A stretch of DNA of 64,000 nucleotides from contig JASGDF010000084.1 in NCBI GenBank assembly GCA_047607345.1, positions 21,653 through 85,652 on the forward strand. The letters run 5' to 3'. Positions 24,835-33,536 of this stretch are shown here, piece by piece. The first letter of the stretch is position 1; each line of letters starts with the position of its first letter. The notes beneath the pieces were generated by a model that was not told where the DNA came from, did not search any database, and saw nothing but the letters and a program-made list of their open reading frames with translations. Source of the DNA: Pseudomonas_S sp047607345. Lineage in GTDB: Bacteria; Pseudomonadota; Gammaproteobacteria; Xanthomonadales; Xanthomonadaceae. Position numbers and translations under genes: made by a program.

Positions 24835-24886
24835 ACATGCGAGCCACGCCTCCTCCCGTCGGACAATAGACAGGACCCGGCAAGCA

Positions 24887-24923
24887 GAAAAAAGCAAAGG
24901 GCCGCGATTTCTCGCAGCCCTTG
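24887..24923 (-). terminator. Terminator after tRNA-Asn
   Basis: Read leftwards: stem CAAGGGCTGCGA / TCGCGGCCCTTTG with a GAAA loop, then CTTTTTT. It ends the tRNA-Asn transcript. Confidence 0.88.
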
Positions 24924-24930
24924 CAGGATA

Positions 24931-25007
24931 TGGCGCCCGAAGTTGGACTCGAACCAACGACCCCCTGATTAACAGTCAAGTGCTCTAACCGGCTGAGCTA
25001 TTCGGGC
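24931..25007 (-). tRNA. tRNA-Asn(GTT)
   Basis: 77 nt with CCA. Acceptor GCCCGAA / TTCGGGC, anticodon loop CTGTTAA (GTT), T arm TTGGTTCGAGTCCAA. A terminator follows directly. Confidence 0.97.
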
Positions 25008-25074
25008 GGGGCGCGCATTGTAACGAGGCTTCGACGGGTAGTTCAAGCCCCGCGCGAAAATTTTTCCAGGCGAC

Positions 25075-25497
25075 TCACCAGCATTCCGACAACGCCGCGC
25101 CGCTGCTCGTTTTCGCGCCCGCCTGGTTGATCGACAGCGTGCCGCAGGTATCCGCGGCCTGGGCGCCCTGGGGCGTCGCCACGAGGGTGAAGGTGGACTG
25201 GGTGGGCGCCGGCTCCAGTTCGATCCGATACATCATCCTCGCCCCCGCCTCGCGGGGAGACTGTTCGAACGCCAGCACATAGCCGGCATAGCTGTTGTTC
25301 ACCGTGTGCTCGCGCTCGGCCAACTGCGCGAGCTCGACCAGGTCCGCCTTCGCCTGCGCCCTGCGCGACTTGCGTACCTGGTCCTGGTAGGCCGGATAGG
25401 CAATCGCGGCGAGAATCGCCACGATCGCCACCACGATCATCAACTCCAGCAAGGTGAATCCACTCGTCAGCCTGCGGCGATATGCCCGCCTCCTCAT
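25075..25497 (-). CDS. pilE: PilE-type minor pilin
   Basis: 140 residues. The prepilin leader of 13 residues ends TSG before FTLLELMIVVAIVAILAAIA (Glu at +5), then YPAYQDQVRKSRRAQAKADL. The C-terminal pair of Cys (DTCGTLSI and terminal SECW) would form the D-region disulfide. It is last of the leftward pilin cluster, 13 bp after pilY1, so probably cotranscribed. Sequence cannot exclude a PilA-like role, but cluster position points to the minor pilin. Confidence 0.92.
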   Translation of the reverse strand: MRRRAYRRRLTSGFTLLELMIVVAIVAILAAIAYPAYQDQVRKSRRAQAKADLVELAQLAEREHTVNNSYAGYVLAFEQSPREAGARMMYRIELEPAPTQSTFTLVATPQGAQAADTCGTLSINQAGAKTSSGAALSECW

Positions 25498-25510
25498 GCT
25501 CCGAACCTCC

Positions 25511-28500
25511 TCATTTGATCTGTCGCCAGGACTGCCTGCCGCAAGCGCGCGGCATGTAGAGCGGCGAGGCGCCGGAGACCTGAATCACCATTGAGCATTG
25601 GCTCAACAAGGCGTTTTCGAGATCCGCCTTCGTCGCCTCCGGGGCAAGGAGCGCGCCCCTCGCCATCGTCATCACCGCCACATCCTTCACCGGAGCCGAG
25701 CCGGTGCTGGAAAGCGCAATTGCGCCGGTACCCACTGCATGGGAATCACCGGTCAGTGAGCCGATTCTCACGCCCGACAGCGCCGCCGCGCCGTTCAGTG
25801 CGTTCAAGCCGTACAGCCAGTTGGCGCCCACGGTGCTGCAAGCATCGGTCGAACTGGGATCGAAGGTCGGGAAGAACACGATGCCGCTCTCGATCTCGGG
25901 ATTACCGACGAAGCGTTCACCCGTGGATGCGAGATCGATGTACCAGCCCAGCTTGCCCACCGGCATCGAGTAACGGGTCGTGGTCCGCACACCGGAAGCC
26001 GTGGTGATGATCTTCTGCTCCAGCAGGTTCGCACGCCCCAGCGTCATGGACACGCCGCGATCCAGCACTCCATACAGGGTCTGCTGACTGTTATCGATCG
26101 CATCACTCTTGAACGAGAACGCGCCAGTGCCAAAATAAAGCATGACACCGCCGCCCGGCCCCGCCGCCGCCTGCAACCCGCCCAGGATCGGTTGCCGATT
26201 ACCCTCATCGTCCGCCGCCACGAACAACGGCGTCGTAACCGCGTCGAGCAGCCTCGTCGCGGCCGGATCGGCAGTGACCGAGCGCAGGTCGAACTTCCAT
26301 ACCGCCCCCTTCTGGTCCGCGGCGTAAACGGTATCTGCGTAGCCGTCCCTGGCGGCCACGCTCAGATCGCTGCCACTCCAGCGATCCAGCACGACGATGT
26401 TGCCCAATCCGTTGCTGCCGGCAACCCCCGACTCCTGTGCCGGGATCAACGTGACCCTCCCGCTCATGATGTCGACGACGAACAGCATGGCCTTGCCATT
26501 GATGCTGCCGTAGCCGTTGCCGAAGATCGCCTTCCAGCTGACCGAACCCGCGGTGCTGCGCACCGGGACGATCACCGGCTTGCCGAGGACATTACCAATG
26601 TTGTTGGCGATGTCGGCATCGTCGCTGCTGTCGTTGAGTTCCCACAACCGACTGGAGCCAACGAAGCTGTCCGGATCACTGACATCCAGCGCAAACACCC
26701 CCTTCCCTCCCGCCCCGGACGTACCAACCAGGACCGACATCCAATCGTCGTTACCGTTGGCGATATCGGCGACCGTGATGGGGCCATCGACGTAGTAGCG
26801 GTGCTGGAAGACCTGGTCATCCTTGTCCTCGGCCCTGTACGGGAACAGCAGGTTGCCCATGTGCCCCAGGACGGACTGAGGGACGTAGGCGAACTTCTCC
26901 ACGCCCGTGCCGCCGTCGAACGCGTGCAGCATGCCGTCGTTGGCGCCGACGTACACCATGTTGGCGCGATTCCTGGCCTTGGTCTTCAGGAAGGCCGCAT
27001 ACCCATATGGATCGTACTTGCCCGTGGTGTGGTCGTAGATCGACGTATAGCCGTAGTCGTCACTCGGCGCGGAAATGACCGGCGTCGAGTTCACGATGTC
27101 GCCGAGCCGCGTGGTCCGCGTGCGCAATGGCGTGTCCCTGGAGGCTTCCAGCGTCTGGTCGCCACGCAGGTAGGCGATCGCCTGGTCCAGGCTGACATTG
27201 AGTTCGGAGCGGATCGTGGATGCACTGCAACGCGACAGATTGTCGCTGCACAGATCCGCCAGGGCCAGGTTGCTCGAGTTGAACGGCGATGCCCCGCCCG
27301 AGGCTCCAAAATAGATGTTCCGATCCGTGGCCGCCGGCAGTCTGGCACTGGCCTCCCACAGGGTCTCGTACTGGACCTCCCTGGTCACGGCATGGGTAGA
27401 GATGAATTGCGCCTTCAGCTCGCTGTACCAATCGGTACCATTGTTGCCCGCCCTGTAGACCGGGGTAACCGAGAAAGACCCGGATCCGATGCGCGAGCCC
27501 GTGAGCGAGATACTTCCGGAGGGCGAATTTCCATCGCCACTCAGCGAAAGGATGCGCCGCATGGCGGCGGTGACCTCGGCCGGCGTCTGTGCATTGACGA
27601 ACTCACCACGAGCATTGATGACGCCATGCCAGATTTCATCCACCGCGGCGCCATCGTCGACACTGGTCGGATCCGGCGACCAAACCGGCGCTGACGCGTA
27701 TGGGTCCGCCGTCGCCGCCACGTCATTGCCATAGATACGTCCCTGCGCTCCCAATACGATCCCGTAGAAGTTCATGTGCAGGTTCACCTGGCAATCCAGG
27801 CGCTTCCAGTCCGCAGAATCCTTGCCCAGCGACGCGCACTGCTCCGGAACTTTCACCACCCCGCCAACAAAACCGTTACCGCTACGCAACGGCACGTTCG
27901 CCCCGCTGTAATAGCTGGCTGCTATGTCGGCGATGGTATTGCTGTAACTGTCGGCGAATGGTGCCCCCATCGCGCCATCGGCATTGCCATAAGCTTCTGG
28001 CTTATCAGACGAATTGGTATACCCATCGGTGAAAAGCATGCCCGCGTTCTTCTGACAGGCAAGCTGCACCGGCGCTTCATCGTCCGTGCGCTTGAATTGC
28101 TGCCCCAGCCATGCCACGGCACTGCGATTGGGAGTGGCGCCACCTCGGTCCACCAGCAGGCCATTGGCCTGCAGCTTCAGAATCTGCGCATACAACGCCT
28201 CCTTATCGGCTTCGACTCCCATGTCGTACATGGTGACGTCGACACGATCATTGATGGTGAAATAGCCCACCCTCATCGTGTTTACCGAGGCCATGGACTC
28301 GGTCATTGAGCCCACCATCGCCAGCAAGCGATTGCGGTGATACTGGAACCAGTTGGCAAAGTTCTGTATCGCGTCGTCGTATCCGCTGAGGTAATTCTCC
28401 GGCTTGATCTCGTAGCGGCGCAGACTGCAGCCCGGACCACAGGCATTCTCGACGACTGGCCGATACTGGTCCCCCACCTTGAAACCCTCAGGCGCCGGGT

Positions 28501-29266
28501 CATCGACAGGAAGGTAGAATGTCGCGGGAAAATAATCGAACGCCATGTTGGCGGCGCTGTTGACGCTGCGGGCCGCCGTCGCCCAACTCCTTCCGGAACG
28601 ATAGCGCATGCCCCGATCGCTGAGGTCAGGAATGTTCATACCTGCGAGCATCCTGAATGTCTCGTCGGTTCGAGTGCGATTGGCCGTCATGTCATAGGTG
28701 ACGTTGTATCCCGCAGAGAATCTGCTTCCATATTCCTGAGGGTCACGCGGATCGGCACGGGTAGCTGCAATCGAGGCATTCGGCCAGCGGTCCTTGCCGT
28801 TAGGCCTGAGCCAGGGAAGATAGGTCGTGGCCGGATTGAAATAGCCCTTGTTGTAGACCGGCGAACGCGCGAAGCCAAACCCATCCAAAGGCGGAATGGC
28901 GTAGGACCCATATGCCTCGTTGTAGCCATCGTGCGGAAACAAGAAGTGATATGTCCCACATCCGCTGCCATTCTGGCTGCAACGACTCTCCCCCGCATCC
29001 AGCGAGCCATCGTAGAAGAATGTCCTGGTGGATGAGTTCCACGAGAATCGCATGTCTCCGCCCGGGAATATCCGCTCGAACACCATCGAATTCGAATCAT
29101 CCACCGCCATCACGAATGCCGGTGTCACTGGCGTCTCGATATTCATCGGCGCCTGCGCAAGCTCCCCGGCACCTTGGGTCGAATACGCCGAGTACAGGAA
29201 ATAACTGCTGGCCCCGATGGCTGCCAGCGCCGCCAGTGCACTCATTTTCGCTCGCCGGGAAAGCAT
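25511..29266 (-). CDS. pilY1: PilY1, type IV pilus tip adhesin/priming factor
   Basis: About 1251 residues. An N-terminal export segment (MSALAALAAIGASSYFLYSA) is followed by a von Willebrand A-like part with a metal-site motif (AVDDSNSM). The C-terminal 600 residues form the PilC/PilY1 beta-propeller (PF05567 style: YVGANDGMLHAFDGGTG; VYAADQKGAVWKFDLR). Such proteins promote pilus extension and adhesion, often with Ca2+. The ATG at 29266 is used. A TTG at 29278 overlapping the pilX stop by four bases is an alternative. The frame is intact. Confidence 0.95.
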   Translation of the reverse strand: MLSRRAKMSALAALAAIGASSYFLYSAYSTQGAGELAQAPMNIETPVTPAFVMAVDDSNSMVFERIFPGGDMRFSWNSSTRTFFYDGSLDAGESRCSQNGSGCGTYHFLFPHDGYNEAYGSYAIPPLDGFGFARSPVYNKGYFNPATTYLPWLRPNGKDRWPNASIAATRADPRDPQEYGSRFSAGYNVTYDMTANRTRTDETFRMLAGMNIPDLSDRGMRYRSGRSWATAARSVNSAANMAFDYFPATFYLPVDDPAPEGFKVGDQYRPVVENACGPGCSLRRYEIKPENYLSGYDDAIQNFANWFQYHRNRLLAMVGSMTESMASVNTMRVGYFTINDRVDVTMYDMGVEADKEALYAQILKLQANGLLVDRGGATPNRSAVAWLGQQFKRTDDEAPVQLACQKNAGMLFTDGYTNSSDKPEAYGNADGAMGAPFADSYSNTIADIAASYYSGANVPLRSGNGFVGGVVKVPEQCASLGKDSADWKRLDCQVNLHMNFYGIVLGAQGRIYGNDVAATADPYASAPVWSPDPTSVDDGAAVDEIWHGVINARGEFVNAQTPAEVTAAMRRILSLSGDGNSPSGSISLTGSRIGSGSFSVTPVYRAGNNGTDWYSELKAQFISTHAVTREVQYETLWEASARLPAATDRNIYFGASGGASPFNSSNLALADLCSDNLSRCSASTIRSELNVSLDQAIAYLRGDQTLEASRDTPLRTRTTRLGDIVNSTPVISAPSDDYGYTSIYDHTTGKYDPYGYAAFLKTKARNRANMVYVGANDGMLHAFDGGTGVEKFAYVPQSVLGHMGNLLFPYRAEDKDDQVFQHRYYVDGPITVADIANGNDDWMSVLVGTSGAGGKGVFALDVSDPDSFVGSSRLWELNDSSDDADIANNIGNVLGKPVIVPVRSTAGSVSWKAIFGNGYGSINGKAMLFVVDIMSGRVTLIPAQESGVAGSNGLGNIVVLDRWSGSDLSVAARDGYADTVYAADQKGAVWKFDLRSVTADPAATRLLDAVTTPLFVAADDEGNRQPILGGLQAAAGPGGGVMLYFGTGAFSFKSDAIDNSQQTLYGVLDRGVSMTLGRANLLEQKIITTASGVRTTTRYSMPVGKLGWYIDLASTGERFVGNPEIESGIVFFPTFDPSSTDACSTVGANWLYGLNALNGAAALSGVRIGSLTGDSHAVGTGAIALSSTGSAPVKDVAVMTMARGALLAPEATKADLENALLSQCSMVIQVSGASPLYMPRACGRQSWRQIK

Positions 29267-29274
29267 GAGGCGTC

Positions 29275-29766
29275 TCAAGGTCTGAAGATGGTATCGACGG
29301 CGGCCTCGGCGGCGTTGTCGCCAGCACCGTCGGTGCTGTAGGCCGTTATCTGGTAGACCGGATTGGCGTCTTCATTCACCGCTCCCCCCATGCCCAGGCC
29401 GGAATTCCCGGAGATGCACGGGCCGATGAGCCGGACATTGGCCTGCGCGTCACCGCTGGACTGCAAGCCAGCCACCCAGTCGGCGGCGTCGAATGGCACG
29501 TCACACATAGCCACCTCGGATACCGCCGCGCAGCCGGCCGTCGTCGTGCGATTGACGATGTCCTCGACGCCGCACTCGGTGTTGCGCGCCAGCGTCTCCG
29601 CACTCTGGAACGCCATGTTGGAGGCACGGTAGTTGGACGACATGCGCTCCTGCAAACCGGTCACCTGCATGCCGACGATGCCCAGCAACGCCAGCAGGAT
29701 CAGCATGATCAACGCCACGTACAGTACCGCGCCGGACTGCCTGTTCGCGGAAGTTGCCCTGGTCAT
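29275..29766 (-). CDS. pilX: PilX minor pilin
   Basis: 163 residues. Prepilin cleavage after RQSG before AVLYVALIMLILLALLGIVG. Glu at +5 is absent, as expected for PilX/GspK-type tip pilins. Then QERMSSNYRASNMAFQSAE, the typical PilX N-terminal motif. ATG at 29766 has GGGAGAG seven bases upstream; the TTG further out is less likely. It lies between pilW and pilY1 in the conserved order. Confidence 0.93.
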   Translation of the reverse strand: MTRATSANRQSGAVLYVALIMLILLALLGIVGMQVTGLQERMSSNYRASNMAFQSAETLARNTECGVEDIVNRTTTAGCAAVSEVAMCDVPFDAADWVAGLQSSGDAQANVRLIGPCISGNSGLGMGGAVNEDANPVYQITAYSTDGAGDNAAEAAVDTIFRP

Positions 29767-29780
29767 GGGAACGCTCTCCC

Positions 29781-30911
29781 TCAATTGCCGTACAGGCGGT
29801 TGCGCAGCGCCACCGTCGTTTCATAGGCACCGCGGTAGCGGCCATCGTGGGTGGCAGGCGGCACGATCTCCACGCCAAGCACGTGCAGGCGGCTGGCGGC
29901 ATTGGGAACCTGCGCGGTCGCCTGGTCCGGGCTCCGCAGCAACAGCCCGACCTGAACGCTGCCGACCCTGCGCCAGTCGTCCGCGGCAGTTCCGATCGTG
30001 TCCGCCGTGTTGTAGACGTCGATATAACCGCTGGGCGCCGCCGTCGCCAGGTCGGCGACACGATCCTGGCCGAAGATCAGCTGCATGCTCTCCACGCCCT
30101 CCACCAGCTCCTCGGCCTGATACCTCGCACCGTCGTAGCGGGCGCGATAGAGCGCCGGCTCCCCACTGGCACCGGCGGCAACGTAATAGACCAAGGAGTC
30201 GGCGCGATAAAGCACGGTCTGTCCCGTCGGCTGGGCGGTATAGCGGTCCAACACGGCTGTCGTCTGCACCGTCCCACTGGCCGGGGCCACCACGGAAGCC
30301 TCGAACACATCCGCATAGCTGCAATCGGCGATCCCGAAGAGCCTGGGGCTGGCCACGCCGTCCTGCGTCAAAGCTTCCCAACGGGCCGTCGGCACGGTGA
30401 TGGTAGTACCCGAGCCGGTGGCGATGGCATCGACCGGCGCCCCCAGGCTGGACAGGAACCTCAGCACGAGCACGTCGCTGCCGGCGAGCGGCTCGAGCGC
30501 CGAGATCGCCGTCGGGAGCGCCGGCGACCAACCACTCGCCGGCGCGCCGATCGTCATGGAATCGCCCGGCTCAGTGCCGTTCGCCTCATACGCCTGGATG
30601 GAGACCGCGAAGTCCAGTGCCGGCTCGGTGGAGGCACCGAAGTGCACCTGCAGAGCCCCATTGGTCTGCAGGTGCGACTGGTCGTTGACGCAACCAAAAT
30701 GCCCGGCCATGCGCAGGTCACGCTGCAAATAGTCGATGGCGAAGCGCGAGTTCTCCTGGTTACGCGCCAGTCCTTCCGACAGCTGGTACGCCATGCGCGA
30801 GGCCGCAAACACCTGAATGACCCCCGCCATCAGCACCAGACCAATCAACATCGCGATCATCAGCTCGATCAGCGAAAGACCCGTCTGCCTAGCAGGGCGA
30901 CGGCGCTTCAC
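29781..30911 (-). CDS. pilW: PilW minor pilin
   Basis: 376 residues. Leader of 11 residues ending RQTG before LSLIELMIAMLIGLVLMAGV, with Glu at +5. Then IQVFAASRMAYQLSEGLARN and ENSRFAIDYLQRDLRMAGHF, the PilW family hallmark. The large C-terminal beta domain is as usual. It starts at GTG 30911, overlapping the pilV stop by four bases (GTGA). Confidence 0.94.
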   Translation of the reverse strand: MKRRRPARQTGLSLIELMIAMLIGLVLMAGVIQVFAASRMAYQLSEGLARNQENSRFAIDYLQRDLRMAGHFGCVNDQSHLQTNGALQVHFGASTEPALDFAVSIQAYEANGTEPGDSMTIGAPASGWSPALPTAISALEPLAGSDVLVLRFLSSLGAPVDAIATGSGTTITVPTARWEALTQDGVASPRLFGIADCSYADVFEASVVAPASGTVQTTAVLDRYTAQPTGQTVLYRADSLVYYVAAGASGEPALYRARYDGARYQAEELVEGVESMQLIFGQDRVADLATAAPSGYIDVYNTADTIGTAADDWRRVGSVQVGLLLRSPDQATAQVPNAASRLHVLGVEIVPPATHDGRYRGAYETTVALRNRLYGN

Positions 30912-31387
30912 AGGGCGGCACTCACGCTGAATTCGGTATCCGCGCCAATGCGCTCGGGCCAGCGCAGCGTCGCCGTCGCGATCCCGCCATCATAGGTAAC
31001 CGTGGCGCTGGCCCCTTCGCCCAGCGCACGCACGACCTGACACTTCCACAATGCGGCCATCGCGGCGACATCCTGCGTGCCGGTGGCCGGCTCGCAGGCC
31101 GCACCGGTGATATCGCCCGCATCGAAACTCGCCGCCGCGGGGAAACCGGCCGCAGTCAGTCTGTTGCTGCGCATCTGATCGAGCAGCTCGGTGGCCAGAT
31201 TGGTGGCCTGAGTCCGATAATTCGAACTCTGCGACATCCGCACGCTCATCGTCTGCAGCAAGGCGAACCCCAGCAGACCGAAAGCCAGCACCAGGATGGC
31301 CACCAGGACCTCGACCAGCGTGAAACCGACGGCACGACGCCGCCCTGCGCCCCCCGCATGCGATGCGCGCGGGATATTCATGAGCAT
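30908..31387 (-). CDS. pilV: PilV minor pilin
   Basis: 159 residues. The leader ends RRRAVG before FTLVEVLVAILVLAFGLLGF (Glu at +5), then SQSSNYRTQATNLATELLDQ, typical of PilV. The ATG at 31387 has CAGG at good spacing. An ATG at 31381 overlapping the fimT stop by four bases is the alternative. It acts with PilW/PilX/FimT as the tip-priming pseudopilin complex. Confidence 0.92.
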   Translation of the reverse strand: MLMNIPRASHAGGAGRRRAVGFTLVEVLVAILVLAFGLLGFALLQTMSVRMSQSSNYRTQATNLATELLDQMRSNRLTAAGFPAAASFDAGDITGAACEPATGTQDVAAMAALWKCQVVRALGEGASATVTYDGGIATATLRWPERIGADTEFSVSAAL

Positions 31388-31920
31388 GTTTGCCTGACGA
31401 CACGGACCTGGCCGGTCGGCATGACCGTCAACGCGCGCGCCAGCGATTGCTCCGCACTGCACCCGGTAGCACGCACTGCGATGACCTGCGCACCCGCGGC
31501 CACGGTATCGCTGACATCACGCCCAGTAGCGCGCCCACGGCTGTCGAATATGAACTTTGTGACGCCGCGCGAGGAGAGCTCCAGTCCCAGCCTGCCCTGC
31601 GAATAGCGCAGCACCGGCTCGGCATCGTCGAGGTTGCCATTGCCGTCGACGTCCTGCCAGACCAGCCAGCCCTCACTCCAATCGTTGCCGCAATCGGTGC
31701 CGGTGGCGCTGGGACATACGCCACTGGACACCGTGTTTCTGACGGCCTCGCCGCGCGCCAGCGCCAGCGAGGCAATCAGCTCGTTGGTTCCCGTGGCCAC
31801 GCGATTGGAGGCCAGGACGGACTGGAAACCCGGGAACCCGATGGCCACCAGAATCGCCATGACGGCAACGGTGATCATCAGCTCCACCAGGGTGAAGCCC
31901 CTTGTCGGACGGCATGGCAT
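31378..31920 (-). CDS. fimT: FimT/GspH-type minor pilin, first gene of the pilin operon
   Basis: 180 residues. Eight-residue leader MPCRPTRG before FTLVELMITVAVMAILVAIG, Glu at +5, then FQSVLASNRVATGTNELIAS and a GspH C-terminal domain with DVDGNGNLDDAE, a loop reminiscent of Ca2+-binding loops. ATG at 31920 gives the standard short leader. It begins the leftward cluster fimT-pilV-pilW-pilX-pilY1-pilE. The promoter should lie in 31921-32039. Confidence 0.92.
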   Translation of the reverse strand: MPCRPTRGFTLVELMITVAVMAILVAIGFPGFQSVLASNRVATGTNELIASLALARGEAVRNTVSSGVCPSATGTDCGNDWSEGWLVWQDVDGNGNLDDAEPVLRYSQGRLGLELSSRGVTKFIFDSRGRATGRDVSDTVAAGAQVIAVRATGCSAEQSLARALTVMPTGQVRVVRQTCS

Positions 31921-32039
31921 GTGGACGCTCCCCAGCGCAGTGGACAGAGTCTGACAAATATGCCGTCGATTTGACAATAACCGCAAAGGCGAACATCAAC
32001 AACCCGATGCGCGCCCGCAGGCGCCGGCGCCAATCCGGA

Positions 32040-33428
32040 TCAGGTCACCACCCGGTAACAAGGCCGGTATTCCCCCGATATCTTCATCCGGCGCTGCTCG
32101 ACGAAGGCACGCAGCAGGCCATCCAGCGCCTGCATGATGTCCGCATCGCCGTTGATCTCGAACGGGCCGAACTGCTCGATCCGGCGCATGCCGTCCTCCT
32201 TGACGTTGCCGGCGACGATGCCGGAGAAGGCCCGGCGCAGGTCCGCGGCCAGCGCATGGGCCGGCCGGCCATGGTGCAAGTCCAGGGAAGCCATCGCCTC
32301 ATGGCTCGGCACGAACGGACGCTGGTACTCCAGCGGAATGCCGATCGACCAGTTGAAGTAGTAGGAGTCCTTCTGGTCCTTGCGGTACTCGCGCACGCGC
32401 TGGATACCCTCGGCCATCTTGCGCGCCACCGCCACCGGATCACCGACAACGATCTCGTAGCGCGAGGCCGCCTCATCGCCCAAGGTCAGACGGATGAAGC
32501 GATCGATCTGTTCGAAATACGGCGCAGCGATGGCCGGCCCGCTCAACACCAGCGGGAAAGGCAGCCCACGGTTCTCCTCGCGCAGCAGGATACCCAGCAG
32601 GTAGAGGATCTCCTCGGCGGTACCCACGCCGCCCGGGAACACGATGATGCCGTGCCCCAGCCGCACGAACGCCTCCAGGCGTTTCTCGATGTCCGGCATG
32701 ATCACCAGGTGGTTGACGATCGGGTTCGGCGACTCGGCCGCGATGATGCCCGGCTCGGTGATGCCGATGTAGCGCGTGCTGTTGCGGCGCTGCTTGGCAT
32801 GGGCGATGGTCGCGCCCTTCATCGGTCCCTTCATCGCCCCCGGCCCGCAGCCGGTGCAGATGTCCAGCCCGCGCAGGCCCAGCTCGTAGCCGACCTGCTT
32901 GGTATAGAGGTATTCGTCGCGCGAGATCGAGTGCCCGCCCCAGCAGACCACCAGGTTGGGATCGGACGGCTGCAGCAGGCGCGCGTTGCGCAGCAGCCCG
33001 AACACCGCGTTGGTGATGCCTTCGCTGGACTCGAGATCGACCACGCACTCCGGACCGAGCTCGATCGCCATGTAGGCCAGGTCGCGCACCACCGCGAACA
33101 GCAACTCGGCCACGCCGTTGATCAGCTCGCCATCGACGAAGGCCATAGCCGGCGCGCTGGTCAGCTCCAGGCGGATGCCGCGGTCGCGCTGCGCGACCTG
33201 GATGTCGAAATCGGGATAGAGGTCGCGCGCTGCGCGCGGGTCGTCCGACGCGCTGCCGCTGGTCAGCACCGCCAGCGCGCAGCGGCGCAGCAGTTCATGC
33301 ATGCCACCACTGGACGCGTCGCGCAAGCGGGCGACCTCGGCCCGCGAGAGCACGTCCAGCCCGCCGCGCGGGTAGATCCGCGCATCCACCACCGGCAACG
33401 CACCGGCCACCGTATCGCCTGCTTCCAT
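32040..33428 (-). CDS. ppnN: PpnN-type nucleotide 5'-monophosphate nucleosidase (LOG family)
   Basis: 462 residues. It cleaves the N-glycosidic bond of nucleoside monophosphates and in E. coli responds to (p)ppGpp. The Rossmann-like LOG core carries GGHSISRDEYLYTKQVGYEL, GLDICTGCGPGAMKGPMKGA and the catalytic PGGVGTAEEILYLLG. The N-terminal DUF4478-like and C-terminal DUF3412-like extensions are both present, so it is full-length PpnN rather than a short cytokinin-type LOG. ATG at 33428 is chosen; upstream in-frame residues do not look native. Confidence 0.94.
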   Translation of the reverse strand: MEAGDTVAGALPVVDARIYPRGGLDVLSRAEVARLRDASSGGMHELLRRCALAVLTSGSASDDPRAARDLYPDFDIQVAQRDRGIRLELTSAPAMAFVDGELINGVAELLFAVVRDLAYMAIELGPECVVDLESSEGITNAVFGLLRNARLLQPSDPNLVVCWGGHSISRDEYLYTKQVGYELGLRGLDICTGCGPGAMKGPMKGATIAHAKQRRNSTRYIGITEPGIIAAESPNPIVNHLVIMPDIEKRLEAFVRLGHGIIVFPGGVGTAEEILYLLGILLREENRGLPFPLVLSGPAIAAPYFEQIDRFIRLTLGDEAASRYEIVVGDPVAVARKMAEGIQRVREYRKDQKDSYYFNWSIGIPLEYQRPFVPSHEAMASLDLHHGRPAHALAADLRRAFSGIVAGNVKEDGMRRIEQFGPFEINGDADIMQALDGLLRAFVEQRRMKISGEYRPCYRVVT

Positions 33429-33476
33429 CACGTACTCCCGATATGCAACCGCGGGAATGTAGCGCACTCCCCCCCC

Positions 33477-33509
33477 CAAAAGGAAACGGCCGGGTTGCCC
33501 CGGCCGTTT
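33477..33509 (-). terminator. Terminator after the Oar-like receptor gene
   Basis: Stem AAACGGCCGGG / CCCGGCCGTTT, followed leftwards by CCTTTTGG. It ends the receptor transcript before ppnN. Confidence 0.85.
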
Positions 33510-33536
33510 ACATGGACTGCGCCGCTCCGCGGCGGG

